From contig NW_026973701.1 in NCBI RefSeq assembly GCF_035594125.1, positions 1 to 64,000 on the forward strand: a DNA stretch of 64,000 bases, written 5' to 3'. This DNA comes from Scylla paramamosain. Taxonomy: Eukaryota; Arthropoda; Malacostraca; Decapoda; Portunidae. A program made the position numbers and the translations under genes. Below are positions 1 through 12,929 of this stretch, piece after piece (the first letter of the stretch is position 1; every line of letters begins with the position of its first letter). Below the pieces are notes generated by a model that did no database searches, had not been told where the DNA came from, and was given only the letters and a program-made list of their open reading frames with translations.

Positions 1-2284
1 TTCGTAAATCTCATAACGAGCAATTTAAAACAGATTGTGAGCAGGATTATGTTGGGCACTTGGTAAGTGGCAGCCCTTCAATTCAGTTAACACGGTTTAA
101 GGAGGTGTATTGATGCTTTATGCACTAAAAAATTGGTTTGGCTGTTTTCTTTCCATGTTGCACAAGTAGCACAGTCCCACTCTGAGCTGATGTAAGGCAT
201 GTACCGGTGGGTTTCTGTCTTGTTAAGTAAAGGATTACAAGAAAAGTAGTAGTTTGCCTCTTTAGTGCTTCATAGAAAAGTGCCACTCAGCCACAACTCT
301 TTTGTAAGTCTTTGTAGTACACCACTGGCCATAAATCATGGTACATTTCCTGTAGATTTTATTTATTTTTATTCCAGCATGCTCAAGCCCACGGGTGATT
401 TCTTTCTATTGATATGCAGGCCTCACGTACACTTCATTCTTTGTCAGTGTCGTACTGTATTCGCGGTGATCAGTGAACTGCTGGCTGATGCAGATCTAGT
501 CTTCTCTTGGGGACTTATTGTCTGCATGCTGACAAGTTGAACTCAGCAGAGGAGTCGACACTGCACAGCTCGGCGCTCTTCCCCTGTGCCTGAGCAACAC
601 TGCGCTGTGACACGTCTGTCCGATGCAGGGAGGAGACAGCAAGCGAGAGGCGAGGCTTAAGGCGCAGTTTGGATATGTTAAACAGTTAGTGTTCTTAATT
701 TAGGAGTAAATACACTTGAGAAAAGTAATATACGTGGGGAAAAGGTTTTCAGTTCAGATTTCCCATGAGATGGAAGTAAAGAGCATGTAGAAAGGTTTAG
801 GTAAGCAATTACAGATTCAATTATGGTAAAATGTTTGCAGGGAAAGAAAACTTTCTACATGTAGAGAGAGTGACAGCTGTCTTTATTACAATGGAGAGTA
901 AGTGAAGAAGGAAGAGGAAGCAACTGAGGTCTAGCCATGTCTGAGTATTACTGTGCATGGTTAGGATAAAGTTGTGAGGCTATTATTTTTTTTTATTTCC
1001 ACTCGATATTTCAATAGTTTTAGAAATAATACCTTCACATATAGTATGTGACATGGAGGGGTGTGTCTTCACCTGTTAATTTTGAGGGTAATTTTTTATA
1101 GTAGTGTGCCCTTTACTTTCCGTTTTCTTTTCCTCAGTTGGAGCTTTCTGTCGTTCTATATAATGATAGACTATGGTATCTCGGCTCCTCGGATCGATTC
1201 ACCTCACCGACTTTGCACATTTTCATTCTTATCTCTGTTATATTTGTGTACTTTGTAAGTGCTAAACTGGGTGTATACCGGTAGTATAAAGGACACTGCT
1301 ACTGTGTCCATCCATTGTAATCACGTTGAAGGAAATAGACTATGTGTTTTACAGGATTCAGGTTATTTTTCCTCTCAAAGTCCACCAGATTGAAGCATTT
1401 AATATACAGAAGGAGTGGTTACAACCAACTTAGAGGGCTGGGGATCCACCCATATAGCTCCACAACGCAGAGTTACCAAGCAGCCCTTCGCATGAGGGAA
1501 CCCCAGAACATGCCAGAAGCATTGCTTGTTATGCGAGGGAAAAAAATATTGAGTGACTTGTGATGTCAGAGTAAAAAATGAATAAGGGAGAGGAAAGGAA
1601 ATGTTACCAGTCAGCACGTAACAAATGAAATATCTTAACACAGTACAGTTGATAGTGAAACACTGGGTCACTGCATGCGAGGCGCACACAGAGGTACCGT
1701 TTCTCACATGCTTGATCAAGCGCAAATAAACACATGAAACACGAGATGTGAAGACGATAGTAATTACTAGGACGATTCTAAGTATACTCTTTGACCATGT
1801 AGCAGTACAAAGCAACCAGCCACCCGCCTGCCTTCATGGCTCCACTACCTGAGAGTGCAACACCTCGGCACACGACCCTCCTGCTGTCTCCCACTGTCTG
1901 CCTGCTGTGTGCCTGCCTTGCTTCGCCTTACCTTCGGTGCGCTACACATATCTGCAGCTGCACATATCTACGTTCATAAGGTCAATATCTTGCTTCAGAA
2001 ATTCAGGATACTCACTCCTACAAAATGGTGTCCCTCAGGTCCTCTGCGTCACTAACCACCGAGGTACTGAGGAAAGCAGCGCCACTCACGCAGTCATCTG
2101 CTCTGTAACCTTGGCACCAGACTGAGTGTTGTGTTCAGGCCAACCACTCAAGAGGATGGCCTCGGCTCCGCGTGTGCATCGTTAACCTCAACTTGTCAAT
2201 GAGGGCTGTCTTGGGAGGCCAGACTGCTTGCGCCGTCATTGTCCTTGTGGAGGGCAGTGACAAGCTGGAATCAGTACTGCAAGA
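1..2284. other. Anonymous sequence, no gene recognised
   Basis: Both strands carry only short open frames without recognisable motifs. Nothing here combines a long frame, good splice signals and a known domain. The GC-richer part around 540-660 and 1840-2250 could hold unrecognised exons, but I cannot support any. Confidence 0.5.
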
Positions 2285-2460
2285 AATGTCATTTAAAACC
2301 CTATAACTTCCACTACAACCTCCTGTCAGTGATGCAGATATCTTGTTAATTTGTCACTGGAACCACAACAACACCATTAAAAGCCACACAACTTCCACTA
2401 TAACATGCAAAAATAGTGTTTATCCTGTCAGTGGCCTAGAGATCTGTCACTAGAACCTTA
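2285..2460 (+). repeat. Dispersed ~80-bp repeat family, diverged copies
   Basis: Contains diverged units of the form (TGTCACTGGAACCA...AACACC.TTAAAA.CC...AACTTCCACTA). The same core, in the same orientation, recurs at 32576-32888, 44880-45070, 52120-52200 and 53340-53415. Function unknown. Confidence 0.5.
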
Positions 2461-2471
2461 AAAAGTATTCC

Positions 2472-2474
<3 letters not shown>

Positions 2475-2555
<81 letters not shown>
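2475..2555. repeat. (CT)n microsatellite
   Basis: About 40 uninterrupted CT units, followed by further CT-rich sequence to the next (CT)n tract at 2783. Confidence 0.97.
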
Positions 2556-2558
<3 letters not shown>

Positions 2559-2779
2559 CACATCCCCCTCTTCGTCTTTTAATGTCCCTAAGTGTTTTTA
2601 TCTTTAATTTCTCTTTCATTTCTCTCTTTTTCTCATCTATTTTTATCACCTTCTCCCTCGCCTCTCACTCTCTCTCACTCCCTTTTCTCCTCTCACTCCT
2701 CCAATGTCCCTTCATTTTCCTGTCTTTAATTCTCTTCATTTCTCTCTCTTTCTTCTCATCTCTTTCTGCCACCTACCTA

Positions 2780-2782
<3 letters not shown>

Positions 2783-2866
<84 letters not shown>
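2783..2866. repeat. (CT)42 microsatellite abutting a splice acceptor
   Basis: Forty-two CT units followed directly by GCAG. It would serve as the polypyrimidine tract of the candidate exon starting at 2871. Confidence 0.97.
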
Positions 2867-2869
<3 letters not shown>

Positions 2870-2870
2870 G

Positions 2871-2947
2871 CCAAGACAAACAAGGAAGGATAAACAAGAA
2901 GCCTGCAAACCAATTCAGAAGATGGAGATGAAAAAACTGCAAGAATG
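2871..2947 (+). CDS. Candidate internal exon, Lys-rich, unknown protein
   Basis: A 77-base segment lies between an ideal acceptor (an 84-base CT tract plus GCAG) and a consensus donor (ATG|GTAAGT). One of its three frames is open throughout and reads PRQTRKDKQEACKPIQKMEM followed by KKLQE, a charged, lysine- and glutamine-rich stretch. I recognise no domain. The donor is followed by a (TAG)n run. Because CT microsatellites create chance acceptors, this could be a false exon; a neighbouring exon in matching phase was not found. Confidence 0.35.
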
Positions 2948-4049
2948 GTAAGTAGTAGTAGTAGTAGTAGTAGTAATAGGTATTAGGCATGGTAGTGTGT
3001 GTGTGTGTGTGTGTGACTCACAACACACAGCAGGGAGCCCTTTAGAAAGATGTGTGTTAAGAAGGACGCCCCGGCAGTAAGGAAAGCGCAGCAGAGACTG
3101 CAGGGTGCGGAGAGGACGGAAGAGGGAGCGAGGCTGGAGAGAGGCTGCATTGTAACGGCTGCTCACCTCTGGCTGGAGGCAACAGGCTTTTTAAAATGAC
3201 CCACGGCGAGTGAGCAGAGTTGTCTATACCATGGAATCCGGAACGGAATTCATACAAAGTTGGAGAAAACTCAAGTGTTGCGAGTGCTGACCAGTATGGT
3301 GTTGTGGGAAGTAAAGCCAGCCTGCCAGTGTACGGCTCCACGGCTACGTATCATGTCTCAGTGAGGAATTGGCTAGGTGGTGCAGCCGAGGGGCGGGGCA
3401 GAGGCTGAGGTGGTGTTGTGGTGTGTGTAAAGGCGTTGTTAAGCTCACTGGTTCATTAGTGAATTTGTGAGTGTTGTGAGCAGGCGTGGCTTCAGTTCAG
3501 TAATGTGTCAGCATCTATGTTGTGTTTCGTTGGTTACCGCCAAAGAGTTACTCACTATACTTTCGAGTGTGTCATTTGCTGCTCAGCACGAAAGAATGCA
3601 TCTGGCCATGTAAAGGATGGTTGCGACCTCCTGGCTGATACGAACCCACGCCTCGGAGCAGCGGTAAAGAAGTTGCTGGCTCAACATAACGAAAGGTTGT
3701 GTTGCTCTGAGCGTTTTGGCCAACACTGACAAACGACACTTTGAGAACATTCAGGTCATGCGTGATAAAGATGTTCCGGATAGGAGAGTAACGCGGATGA
3801 ACTGCTGGACAGGCTATCCCATGAAATATATAAGTGTGTGTGCTGTTAGTTGTAAAGTTAGCAGGTCGGAGGTGCAAGAGAAACGAGAGGGATGACTTGG
3901 GTAAATGGGAGACGGAAGAGTTTGACAGCTGTGGATTGGAAAGGTGATGTCAGTGTGTCTGAGCACGATAATGAGAGGTCACTACTGGTGAAGATATCAA
4001 CACTCGCTTTAAAAGAGTACGTAACCAAGCGCAGGACAGTCACGATTAT
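2948..4049. other. Intergenic or intronic, no gene recognised
   Basis: Holds a short (TAG)n run at 2950-2976, a short (GT)n run at about 2997-3014, and otherwise unique sequence. Short frames at 3220-3408, 3505-3729 and 3892-4224 have no recognisable motifs or convincing splice context. Confidence 0.5.
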
Positions 4050-4480
4050 GATGTCAGCACACGTCAGCACCGCAGTGCTGAACAGCCCTCCCCTGCCCCT
4101 GGAGCAAGTCAAGGCTCTGATGTCCAGCACACACGTGGCACCCCGGTGGAGACAACCCCTCCTGCCCCACTGGAGCAGGGTAAGGGCTGTGATGTCAGCA
4201 CACACGTCAGCACCCCAGTGCTAGATGACCCTCCCTGCCCCTGGAGCAAGTCAAGGCTCTGATGTCAGCACACACGTCAGCACCCCAGTGCTAGACAACC
4301 CTCCCTGCCCCTGGAGCAAGTCGAGGCTCGTGCGCTCGGCACGCACGTCAGCACCCCAGTGCTAGACAGCCCTCCCCTGCCCACTGGAGCAAATCAAGGC
4401 TCTGATGTCAGCACACACGTCAGCACCCTGGTGCTAGACAACCCTCCCTGCCCCTGGAACAGAATCAAGGCTGTGAGGCC
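4050..4480. repeat. ~70-bp minisatellite, about six units
   Basis: Tandem units of about 70 bases, each containing GATGTCAGCACACACGTCAG, a CCAGTGCTAGA core, CCCTCCCCTGCCCCTGGAGC and CAAGTCAAGGCT. Unit starts lie near 4050, 4120, 4192, 4262, 4332 and 4402. The second unit is the most diverged and keeps CACTGGAGCAGG. Confidence 0.9.
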
Positions 4481-4510
4481 AGACAATTTGTGAGTCAATA
4501 AACTTATCTA

Positions 4511-4512
<2 letters not shown>

Positions 4513-4547
<35 letters not shown>
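4513..4547. repeat. (TG)n microsatellite
   Basis: About 17 TG units just downstream of the 70-bp minisatellite. Confidence 0.95.
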
Positions 4548-4552
<5 letters not shown>

Positions 4553-4689
4553 AGGTGTTTTGGAAAGGATATGAATCTTTTTGTTATTGACTGTTGTTGT
4601 TTGTGATGTTTTTTGCATGTTGTTCTATTTCTTGGGTGTTTTTGGGAGAGACAACTGGGTTACTGATTTTTTGGGGCGGTGTTTCATCA

Positions 4690-5275
4690 GCAAATATATA
4701 GATGGCGCGGCGGCTCCTGCAAATATAGATGGCTGCGTGGCGTCACTGCAATGTAGATGGCGCGGCTGGCGTCACTGCAAATATATAGATGGCGGCTGGC
4801 GTCTGCAAATATATAGATAAGCAGCTGGCGTCACTGCCATAAAATGTCTGGATAGGCGCAGCTGGCGTCACTGCAAATATATAGATGGCGCAGCTTCGCG
4901 TCACTGCAAATATATAGATGGCTGGCGCAACGTCTTTCAATATAGATGGCGCAGCTGGCGTGCACTGGAAATATATAGATGGCGCAGCTGGCGTCACCAC
5001 AAATATATAGATGGCGCAGCTGGCAATCGCAAATGAGGCCAGCGCGCAGCTGGCGTCACCGCAAATATAAGATGGCGCAGCTGGCGTCACCGTTATCGAT
5101 GACAGCTGGCGTCACTGCAAATATAGATGGCGCAGCAGCTGCGTCACTGCAAATATAGATGGCGCAGCTGGCGTCACTGCAAATAGATGGCGCGGCTGGC
5201 GTCACTGCAAATGTATAGATGGCGCAGCTGGCGTCATTATAGATGCTGGCGTCACTGCAAATAAAGGCATTGCAG
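4690..5275. repeat. ~33-bp minisatellite, about 17 units
   Basis: Units share GCAAATATATAGATGGCGCA and CTGGCGTCACT. Unit length varies from about 22 to 40 bases because of small deletions, for example at 4801-4860 and 5080-5110. Frames crossing it read Ala/Tyr/Ile-rich low-complexity peptides and are not genes. Confidence 0.92.
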
Positions 5276-5489
5276 ATATCGTTTGTCTGGCGCTTCAGTA
5301 ACTGCATCGAAGTGACCAACAAAATGGTACTCTATGTATTATCTTCATCGCTGTCCTTAATTTGTTAGTTGTCGGACATGAAATGAACAAGGCCAGCCTC
5401 TAAATAAGTGTTGACTGTGAAACCATTATTATTGTCTCAGCCATCTTGGGCCATTTGTATCGATGTGATGTAATCTTATGTATACTCGT

Positions 5490-5860
5490 AGATGTGTGTG
5501 GGCGTGTTTAGGCGTGTGTGGGCGTGTGTGTGGAGGTGTGGATACGTACAGGCATGTTTGAATGCGTGTGGGTGTGTGTGGCCTTAAGTGTGCGTCTGTG
5601 GGCGTGCATTTCCTTACGTAGGCGTGTGTGGAAGCAAGTATGGTTTTTTTTATGTGGGCGTTTGTATGGATGCGTATGGGCGTGTAAGTGAATGCCTTCG
5701 GACCGTGTGGGTGTGTGGGCTTGCGTGGGCGTGTATTTCCTTGTGTGGGGGTGTGTATGGACAGATAGATAAGTATGGGCGTAGTGTGAATGGCTATGGA
5801 TACTACATGTGTGTGTGTATGGACGTGTGTGGGCGTGTAGTGAAGCCTGCATGGCTTCGT
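5490..5860. repeat. Degenerate GTGTGGGCGT-type minisatellite
   Basis: Irregular repeats of GTGTGGGCGTGT with intervening variants. Apparent frames through it (Cys/Gly/Val-rich on plus, His/Thr/Pro-rich on minus) are low complexity. Confidence 0.8.
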
Positions 5861-6049
5861 GTGGCGTGTGGGCAGATTGGAAGGGTCCCGAGCTCCTGTT
5901 GGTATTGCCATGAAAACATGGCGTCATCGGAAGTCAGAGACCCAGACCAAGACCTTCCCCCCTCCTCACGTGTCTTTTGGTCGATGTTTCCCACAATTTC
6001 CACTGTTTTTCGGCCGCTTCCGGGTAAATTAGATATACTACTACTACTA

Positions 6050-6262
6050 CTGCACCACCTCCTGTCCTGCCCCACTGCCGCCCGCTGGTGCACCACCTCC
6101 TGTCCTGTCCCACCGCCGCCCTCTCAAGTACCTGCCTATTATCCTGCCCCGCAGCCGCCTGCTAGTGCATCACCTCTTGTCCTGCCCCACTGCCGCACGC
6201 TGGTACACCAACCTCCTGTCCTGCCCGACTACCGCCCACTGGTGCGCAGCCCTGTCCTACGT
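6050..6262. repeat. ~38-bp minisatellite, about five units
   Basis: Units carry CACCACCTCCTGTCCTGCCC followed by ACTGCCGCCCGCTGGTG with point changes. It is followed by unique sequence and a short (GT)n at about 6293-6320. Confidence 0.88.
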
Positions 6263-6286
6263 GCTGCACGCCACCCGTTAGGGTTG

Positions 6287-6318
<32 letters not shown>

Positions 6319-6899
6319 TGTGTGTCAAGATGGCGGCCAGGTCAGTTTACAGCTGACTGTGTTCCGAGTTTTTGCCTGTATTTTTTAGGGTTCCTGAGGG
6401 CTTCTGGAGACTCCAGACGACATCTCACGTTACATGAATGCAGTAAGACTCTTGGTAGAGCAACGATCGTCTTAGCAATGGGAACCCAGAATATAGAAGT
6501 AGTCGTAAAAAGAAGAGCTGCAATCCCGGGAAAACATTCCCTCAAATCGCCACCTGCCCGCGCATGTGCAGTAGGGGTTTGACATCACACCGTTACCATG
6601 GCAAGCAAACAGCTGTGGACCTGCGTAAACTTAAGCGTAATCAACTAGCAAAGATTAACAAAGAAGATTTAATCAACTCCATGTAGCATCTAACGCACAA
6701 GATGGTGAGCTGGCTAAAACTGAACAAGACGCTTAGTGAGGTTCTGAATGAGAATTAAATTGCCAGAGACATGATTTGGCCCCACAGAGTACACTGAACC
6801 TGAACTACACCAGACTTGAGGCTCAGTTGACAAGCAGGCTGAGATAATGGTGAAGCAGAGCAGCAATTCTTAGAAGCACTTGATCGAAAAGAGCAAGAG

Positions 6900-7620
6900 G
6901 CGAACATCGTTATCACTTGAGTGTACCGGATGAACACGACACACTGGAAGGTGCCGCGCATGACGAGGAGAAAAGTAGCAAGATTTGGTCCTGTAAAATG
7001 GGTGTAGGCAGTGTGAGTGGTACTCATCGTCGGCTGGGTAACAACACTTCACCCGGCATGAGGCGACGTCCCATCCTGTTCACGCTGGCTGATGAGGGAC
7101 AACGCAGTGCCATCACCTGGACAACGCCAACCGCTTGAAGAAGACATCTGGGTGATGAGTACAACAAGATTTATGCCAAGAAGGATGTCCACGCTTGTGT
7201 TGAGGAGGGAGTGGCGACGATTGCAGAGGCTGAGACGACAGAGAAGGCACGACCAGAGAATGCAGGCTGTGCGGTACGTCTGGACACGAGGGAAGGGAAG
7301 CTGTATAGGGATGCAGATGTGATTGATATCTGGAATCGCTGGTTTTTTCCATCACCACGGCATGCAAGAAAGATAAGATCAATGTCGTGGAACACGGGTG
7401 GAGTGCCCACAAAGTTAGAAAAGGCAGATGTACAACACTGCACATGATTACGACATATAGGTTGTATTAATGAAGTTAAAACAATATGCCAGTGTCTTTT
7501 CCCAGGTTATGCGACGTGTAAGAGTAAAGAAGTTGGTGCTGCAGAGCGAGTGGAACAGTTACCTGTATTGTACTGGTCATCTGTTTCCGTGTTGATGCTG
7601 ACACAAGCACGAGAGGATCA
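6900..7620 (+). pseudogene. LINE fragment: ORF1 C-terminus and endonuclease start (third family)
   Basis: One frame runs from about 6917 to a stop at 7448, interrupted by a TGA at 7136. It contains THRRLGNNTSP and RRPILFTLADE, then YAKKDVHAC, EAETTEKARPENAGCAVRLD, and TREGKLYRDADVID. This order (HRLG, RRP.L.TLA, ..KKD.H, TREGKLY) is what I know from LINE ORF1 proteins. It is followed closely by SMSWNTGGVPTKLEK, which looks like the N-terminus of an AP-type endonuclease; continued similarity (YDI, VFPGYATC) appears in shifted frames to about 7540. The copy is broken by stops and frameshifts, and its reverse transcriptase is absent. It meets a minus-strand LINE piece at about 7615. Confidence 0.6.
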
Positions 7621-7960
7621 AGTTTGGATGCCAATTTCGCAATGTTGAGGGTGAACCATTTGCCGCCCGCCAGCGGGCGGCGAGTGAGGCACGGACCGGG
7701 CGAGGCGCGTCGGGCAGCAGCATGCATGTTTCTGAGACTTGGACAGTGCAGTGCCTCTTCCAAGCTTCTCCAGAGCCTCTCGGTGCCTGGTGGATGGTCT
7801 GGACAGACTCAGGGTGGTCAGGGCTATTTCATAGGTGGTGTATGCAGGGCCAAGGATGACCCTGCACGCCCTTTTCTGCACTCTCTCTAGCTGTGGCTGT
7901 TGAGTGTGTGTGGGGGAGGAGTGACCACGCTGGGAAGGCCGTGGCATGAGTTTAAGGAGG
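7615..7960 (-). pseudogene. LINE reverse transcriptase C-terminal fragment
   Basis: The minus-strand frame from about 7930 down to 7618 contains QLERVQKRACRVILGPAYTT, YEIALTTLSLSRPSTRHREA and LARSVPHSPPAGG. This is the post-RT C-terminal region of a non-LTR element (RVQKRACRVILG...Y..A...L.L..L..R). The catalytic RT domain is missing. It adjoins the plus-strand LINE fragment ending near 7620 in head-to-head order, so it is either a rearranged copy or an independent insertion. Confidence 0.65.
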
Positions 7961-7967
7961 ATGAAGG

Positions 7968-9148
<1,181 letters not shown>

Positions 9149-9156
9149 ACACACCT

Positions 9157-10917
9157 TCCTATTGCTTTAATTTCCTGTCTATCTAAAGTTTTTGAATCTA
9201 TCCTCCTTGGAAAGATTCTTAAACATCTATCACTACAAAACCTTCTATCTGATCATCATTATGGGTTCCATCAAGGCAACTCTACTGGTGATCTTCTCCT
9301 TTCCTTAGTGAGTCTTGGTCATCCTCTTTGAGAGATTTTAGCGGAACTTTTCCTGTTGCCTTGGACATACCAAAGCTTTTGGGTGGGGTTTGGCACAAAG
9401 CTTTGATTTCCAAGCTACCCTCCTACAGTTTCTATCCTCTCAGTAACTTCATCTCAAGTTTCCTTTCTGACCATTCTATTGCTGCTTTGGTAGACGGTCA
9501 CTGTTCTCCTAAATCCAGCAACAGTGGTGTTCCTCAGGGTTCTGTCCTGTTTTGATCATGAGTATGGGTTCCGTCAAGGCCACTCTCCTGGTGATCTTCT
9601 GGCTTTCCTTACTGAGTCTTGCTCATCCTCTTTTAGAGATTTTGGTGAAACTTTTGCTGTTGCCTTGGACATATCAAAAGCTTTTGATAGAGTCTGGCAC
9701 AAAGCTTGCATTTCCAAACTAGCCTCCTACAGTTTTTATCCTTCTCTCTGTAACCCCATCTCAAGTTTCCTTTCTGACCGCATTCCCTATTGCAACTGTG
9801 GTAGACAGTCTTTCTTCTTCTCCTAAATCTATTAACAGTAGAATTGTTCCTCAGGGTTCTGCTCCACTGTCACCCACTCTCTTCTTATTATTCATTCGTA
9901 AGTCTTCTAAATAAACTTTTTTTGTCCTATCCACTCCTACGCTGATGATACCACCCTGCACTTTTCCACGTCTTTTCTTAGACATCCAACCCTTCAGGAG
10001 GTAAAACATATCACGCAGGGAACTCACTGAACGCTTGACTTCTGATCTTTCTAAAATTTCTGATTAGGGCAGAGCAAACTTGGTATTGTTCAAATGCCTC
10101 AAAAACTCAATTCCTCCATCTATCAACTCGACACAATCTTCCAGACACCTTCTCCCCTCTTCTTCAATGACACTCAATCTGTCCCCCTGCTTCTACACTG
10201 AACATCCTCAGTCTGTCCTTTATCACTTATAATCTGAACTGTAAACTTCACATCTGTCTCTAGCTAAAACAGCTTCTATGAGAGTTAGATGTTCTGAGAC
10301 GTCTCCGCCAGTTTTTCTCACCCCCACAGCTTCTTGCTCTGGCCCCAAGGGCCTTGTCCAGTCCATGTATGGTGTATGCTTCCACCATGTCTGGGGGGGT
10401 TCCAATTCCTTCTGCTCTTCTGAGACAGGGTGGAATCCAAAGCTTTTAATCTCATCAACCCCTCTCCTCTAACTGACTGTCTTCAGCCTCTTCTCTCACC
10501 GCCACAATGTTGCATATCTAGCTGTCTTCTACTGCACTGTTTTCATGCTAACTGCTCTTCTGATCTTGCTAACTGCATGCCTCCCCTCCTTCCGCGGCCT
10601 CGCTGCACAAGACTTTCTCTCTTTTCTCTCTCAACTCCTATTCATCCCACCTCTCTAACGCAAAAATTTAACCAGTATTCTCAATCATTCATCCCTTTCT
10701 CTGGTAAAACTCTGGAACTCCCTGCCTGCTTCTGTATATCCACCTTCCTATGACTTGAATTCCTTCAAGAGGGAGGTTTCGAGACACTTATCCACCAATT
10801 TTTTGACCACTGCTTTGACCCTTGCTATGGGACTGGCATTTCAGTGGGCATTTTTTTTTTTATTAGATTTTTGTTGCCCTTAAGCGGTGTCGCTACATAA
10901 AAAAAAAAAAAAAAAAA
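9157..10917 (+). mobile_element. LINE-A copy, 5'-truncated with internal duplication
   Basis: Starts at TCCTATTGCTTTAATTTCCT, matching the RT region of the LINE-A at 59741-63440 (about its position 62003), and runs to a poly(A) at 10898-10917. Recognisable pieces are [32 protein letters not shown], a Tyr-Ala-Asp-Asp-type segment at about 9940 and the C-terminal LNSFK. Many frameshifts and stops make it non-functional. The segment matching consensus 62094-62400 occurs twice (about 9243-9548 and 9552-9850), so the copy carries a roughly 305-base internal repeat or is two joined fragments. Confidence 0.9.
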
Positions 10918-11068
10918 GTGTTAAAAAATAATGATGATGGTAAGTCTTGCATTTAAATTAAAGAAAATAATAAAAATAATAGTAATAATAATTTAAGCCG
11001 CAAATCATTATTATGACTTATAAATAAATAATAATAATAAAAAAATGATAATGATATAAAATATTACC

Positions 11069-11102
<34 letters not shown>

Positions 11103-11488
11103 ATAAATAATATTATTATGAATATTTCTCGTCTGGATAAGCTAAAGGAACAAAATGAAATTACATATAAATGAAAATGTTACATATCTTAAAGTTGTCC
11201 GAAATTGTAAATAATATTAATAAATAGTGGATTATATTAATGAATTTTAGTATTTATTTGTGTGCTGAAATCGTAATCGTGATTGTTATCATTTGATTCT
11301 TAAAAGGAACTGACGGTTCTTTTATTTTTTAGCACTTTAGAATTGTAAATATTAATGAAAAATAATGATAATAGCTATTATTCCGATTATGTGCTAAAAT
11401 ATTATTGATTATTATTATTGTTATTATTTTTTTTATCAAAGAAACGGATGTTCTTTTACTCTTTTCTAGTTGTAAGTATTTAATAAAC

Positions 11489-11535
<47 letters not shown>

Positions 11536-12300
11536 GTAATAATAATAGTAATAATAACAATAATATTAATAACAACAACAACATATATAATAAATAATTA
11601 TTAATAATGGGATAACGGGGGGAGAGACAGGGAGAGATTAAACTTATAGAGAATTTGTGTTGATTAAAATTTAAGTGTTTTTTTTATTTTAGTTTGGGGG
11701 TTAAAAGTGGCGGTTTTCTATGGGTTTTCGAGTTAAAATAAGAAAAATGTGTTTTTTAGATTTGAGTTAAGAATTTAAGTATTTTGGGACTTTAACGTTC
11801 TAAAATAATAATTATTTTTTTTTTGAGTTTTTTGTGCTCAAAATTAGAGTATTTTTGATTTTCACTTTAGTTTGGGATTTTTTTTTTTTTAGTTTAAATT
11901 AGAAAATAGAAGCTTTTTTTTTTATTTGAGGGTTAAAATTTAGTGTTCAAATTTCAAAGACAGTTTTGGCTGGTAAAGTAATAGTAGTTGTGGTATTATT
12001 GCTAAGTAGTTGTGGTATTGTTATTATTATTATTATTCAACCAGTTAGTATTATAATCACTACTACTACTACTTAATTACAATTCTCCTCCTCCTCCTTC
12101 TCCTTCTCCCTCCTCCTCCTATCACTACTTTTACGAAAAAAAAACTATTATTAGTAGTGATAGAAATGAATGATAATAGTAGTAATAATATACAGAAAAG
12201 ACCTATATTGTAAGCAATAGTAATAATAGATAAAATAATTATTTTTTAACGAAAAATATACAATTTGTATTTGATTGAAGAAATAAAATAATAATAATAA
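10918..12300. other. AT-rich non-coding stretch
   Basis: Strongly AT-biased, with (AAT)n at about 11490-11535 and numerous short TTA/TAA runs. I see no gene, terminal repeats or motif-bearing frame. Confidence 0.7.
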
Positions 12301-12302
12301 CT

Positions 12303-12321
12303 AATAATAATAATAATAATG

Positions 12322-12370
<49 letters not shown>

Positions 12371-12390
12371 TAATTCTAGAATATAATTTA

Positions 12391-12483
<93 letters not shown>

Positions 12484-12527
12484 AAAATTGTAAATATAAT
12501 TGAAAAAGACCATTATTATTATTATTA

Positions 12528-12559
<32 letters not shown>

Positions 12560-12713
12560 GCAAAAAATATATAAATATATGTAAATAAATATTGTAGTTT
12601 GTGGTTGCTGTAGTTGTTTGTTGGTGTTGTTGTTATTGTTGTTTGTTTGTTTGTTTGTGGTGGTTTTGGTGGTGATGGTGGTGGTAGAGAAAGACAGAAA
12701 GAAATTATTATTA

Positions 12714-12756
<43 letters not shown>

Positions 12757-12794
12757 GTAAATATATTCAAATTTAATCTATATTGTATATTTAT

Positions 12795-12880
<86 letters not shown>
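12303..12880. repeat. Microsatellite series (AAT, CT, TTA, GA)
   Basis: (AAT)n 12303-12370, (CT)43 about 12395-12480, (TTA)n 12509-12560, (TTG)-rich 12594-12690, (TTA)n 12707-12756 and (GA)n 12799-12879. The CT and GA tracts are again in inverted orientation about 320 bases apart. Confidence 0.93.
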
Positions 12881-12882
<2 letters not shown>

Positions 12883-12929
12883 AAGAAAGAGAAGAGAAGA
12901 GAATTTTTTATCTTTCAAAAATGTATTGA

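Noticed and set aside
4690..5275. CRISPR-like array of short repeats
   Set aside because: Units are contiguous with no unique spacers and variable length; eukaryotic context. The same holds for 4050-4480 and 20405-21170.
5588..6388. 266-codon frame with Cys/Val/Gly-rich start
   Set aside because: It spans two minisatellites and a (GT)n tract; no domain and no conserved composition.
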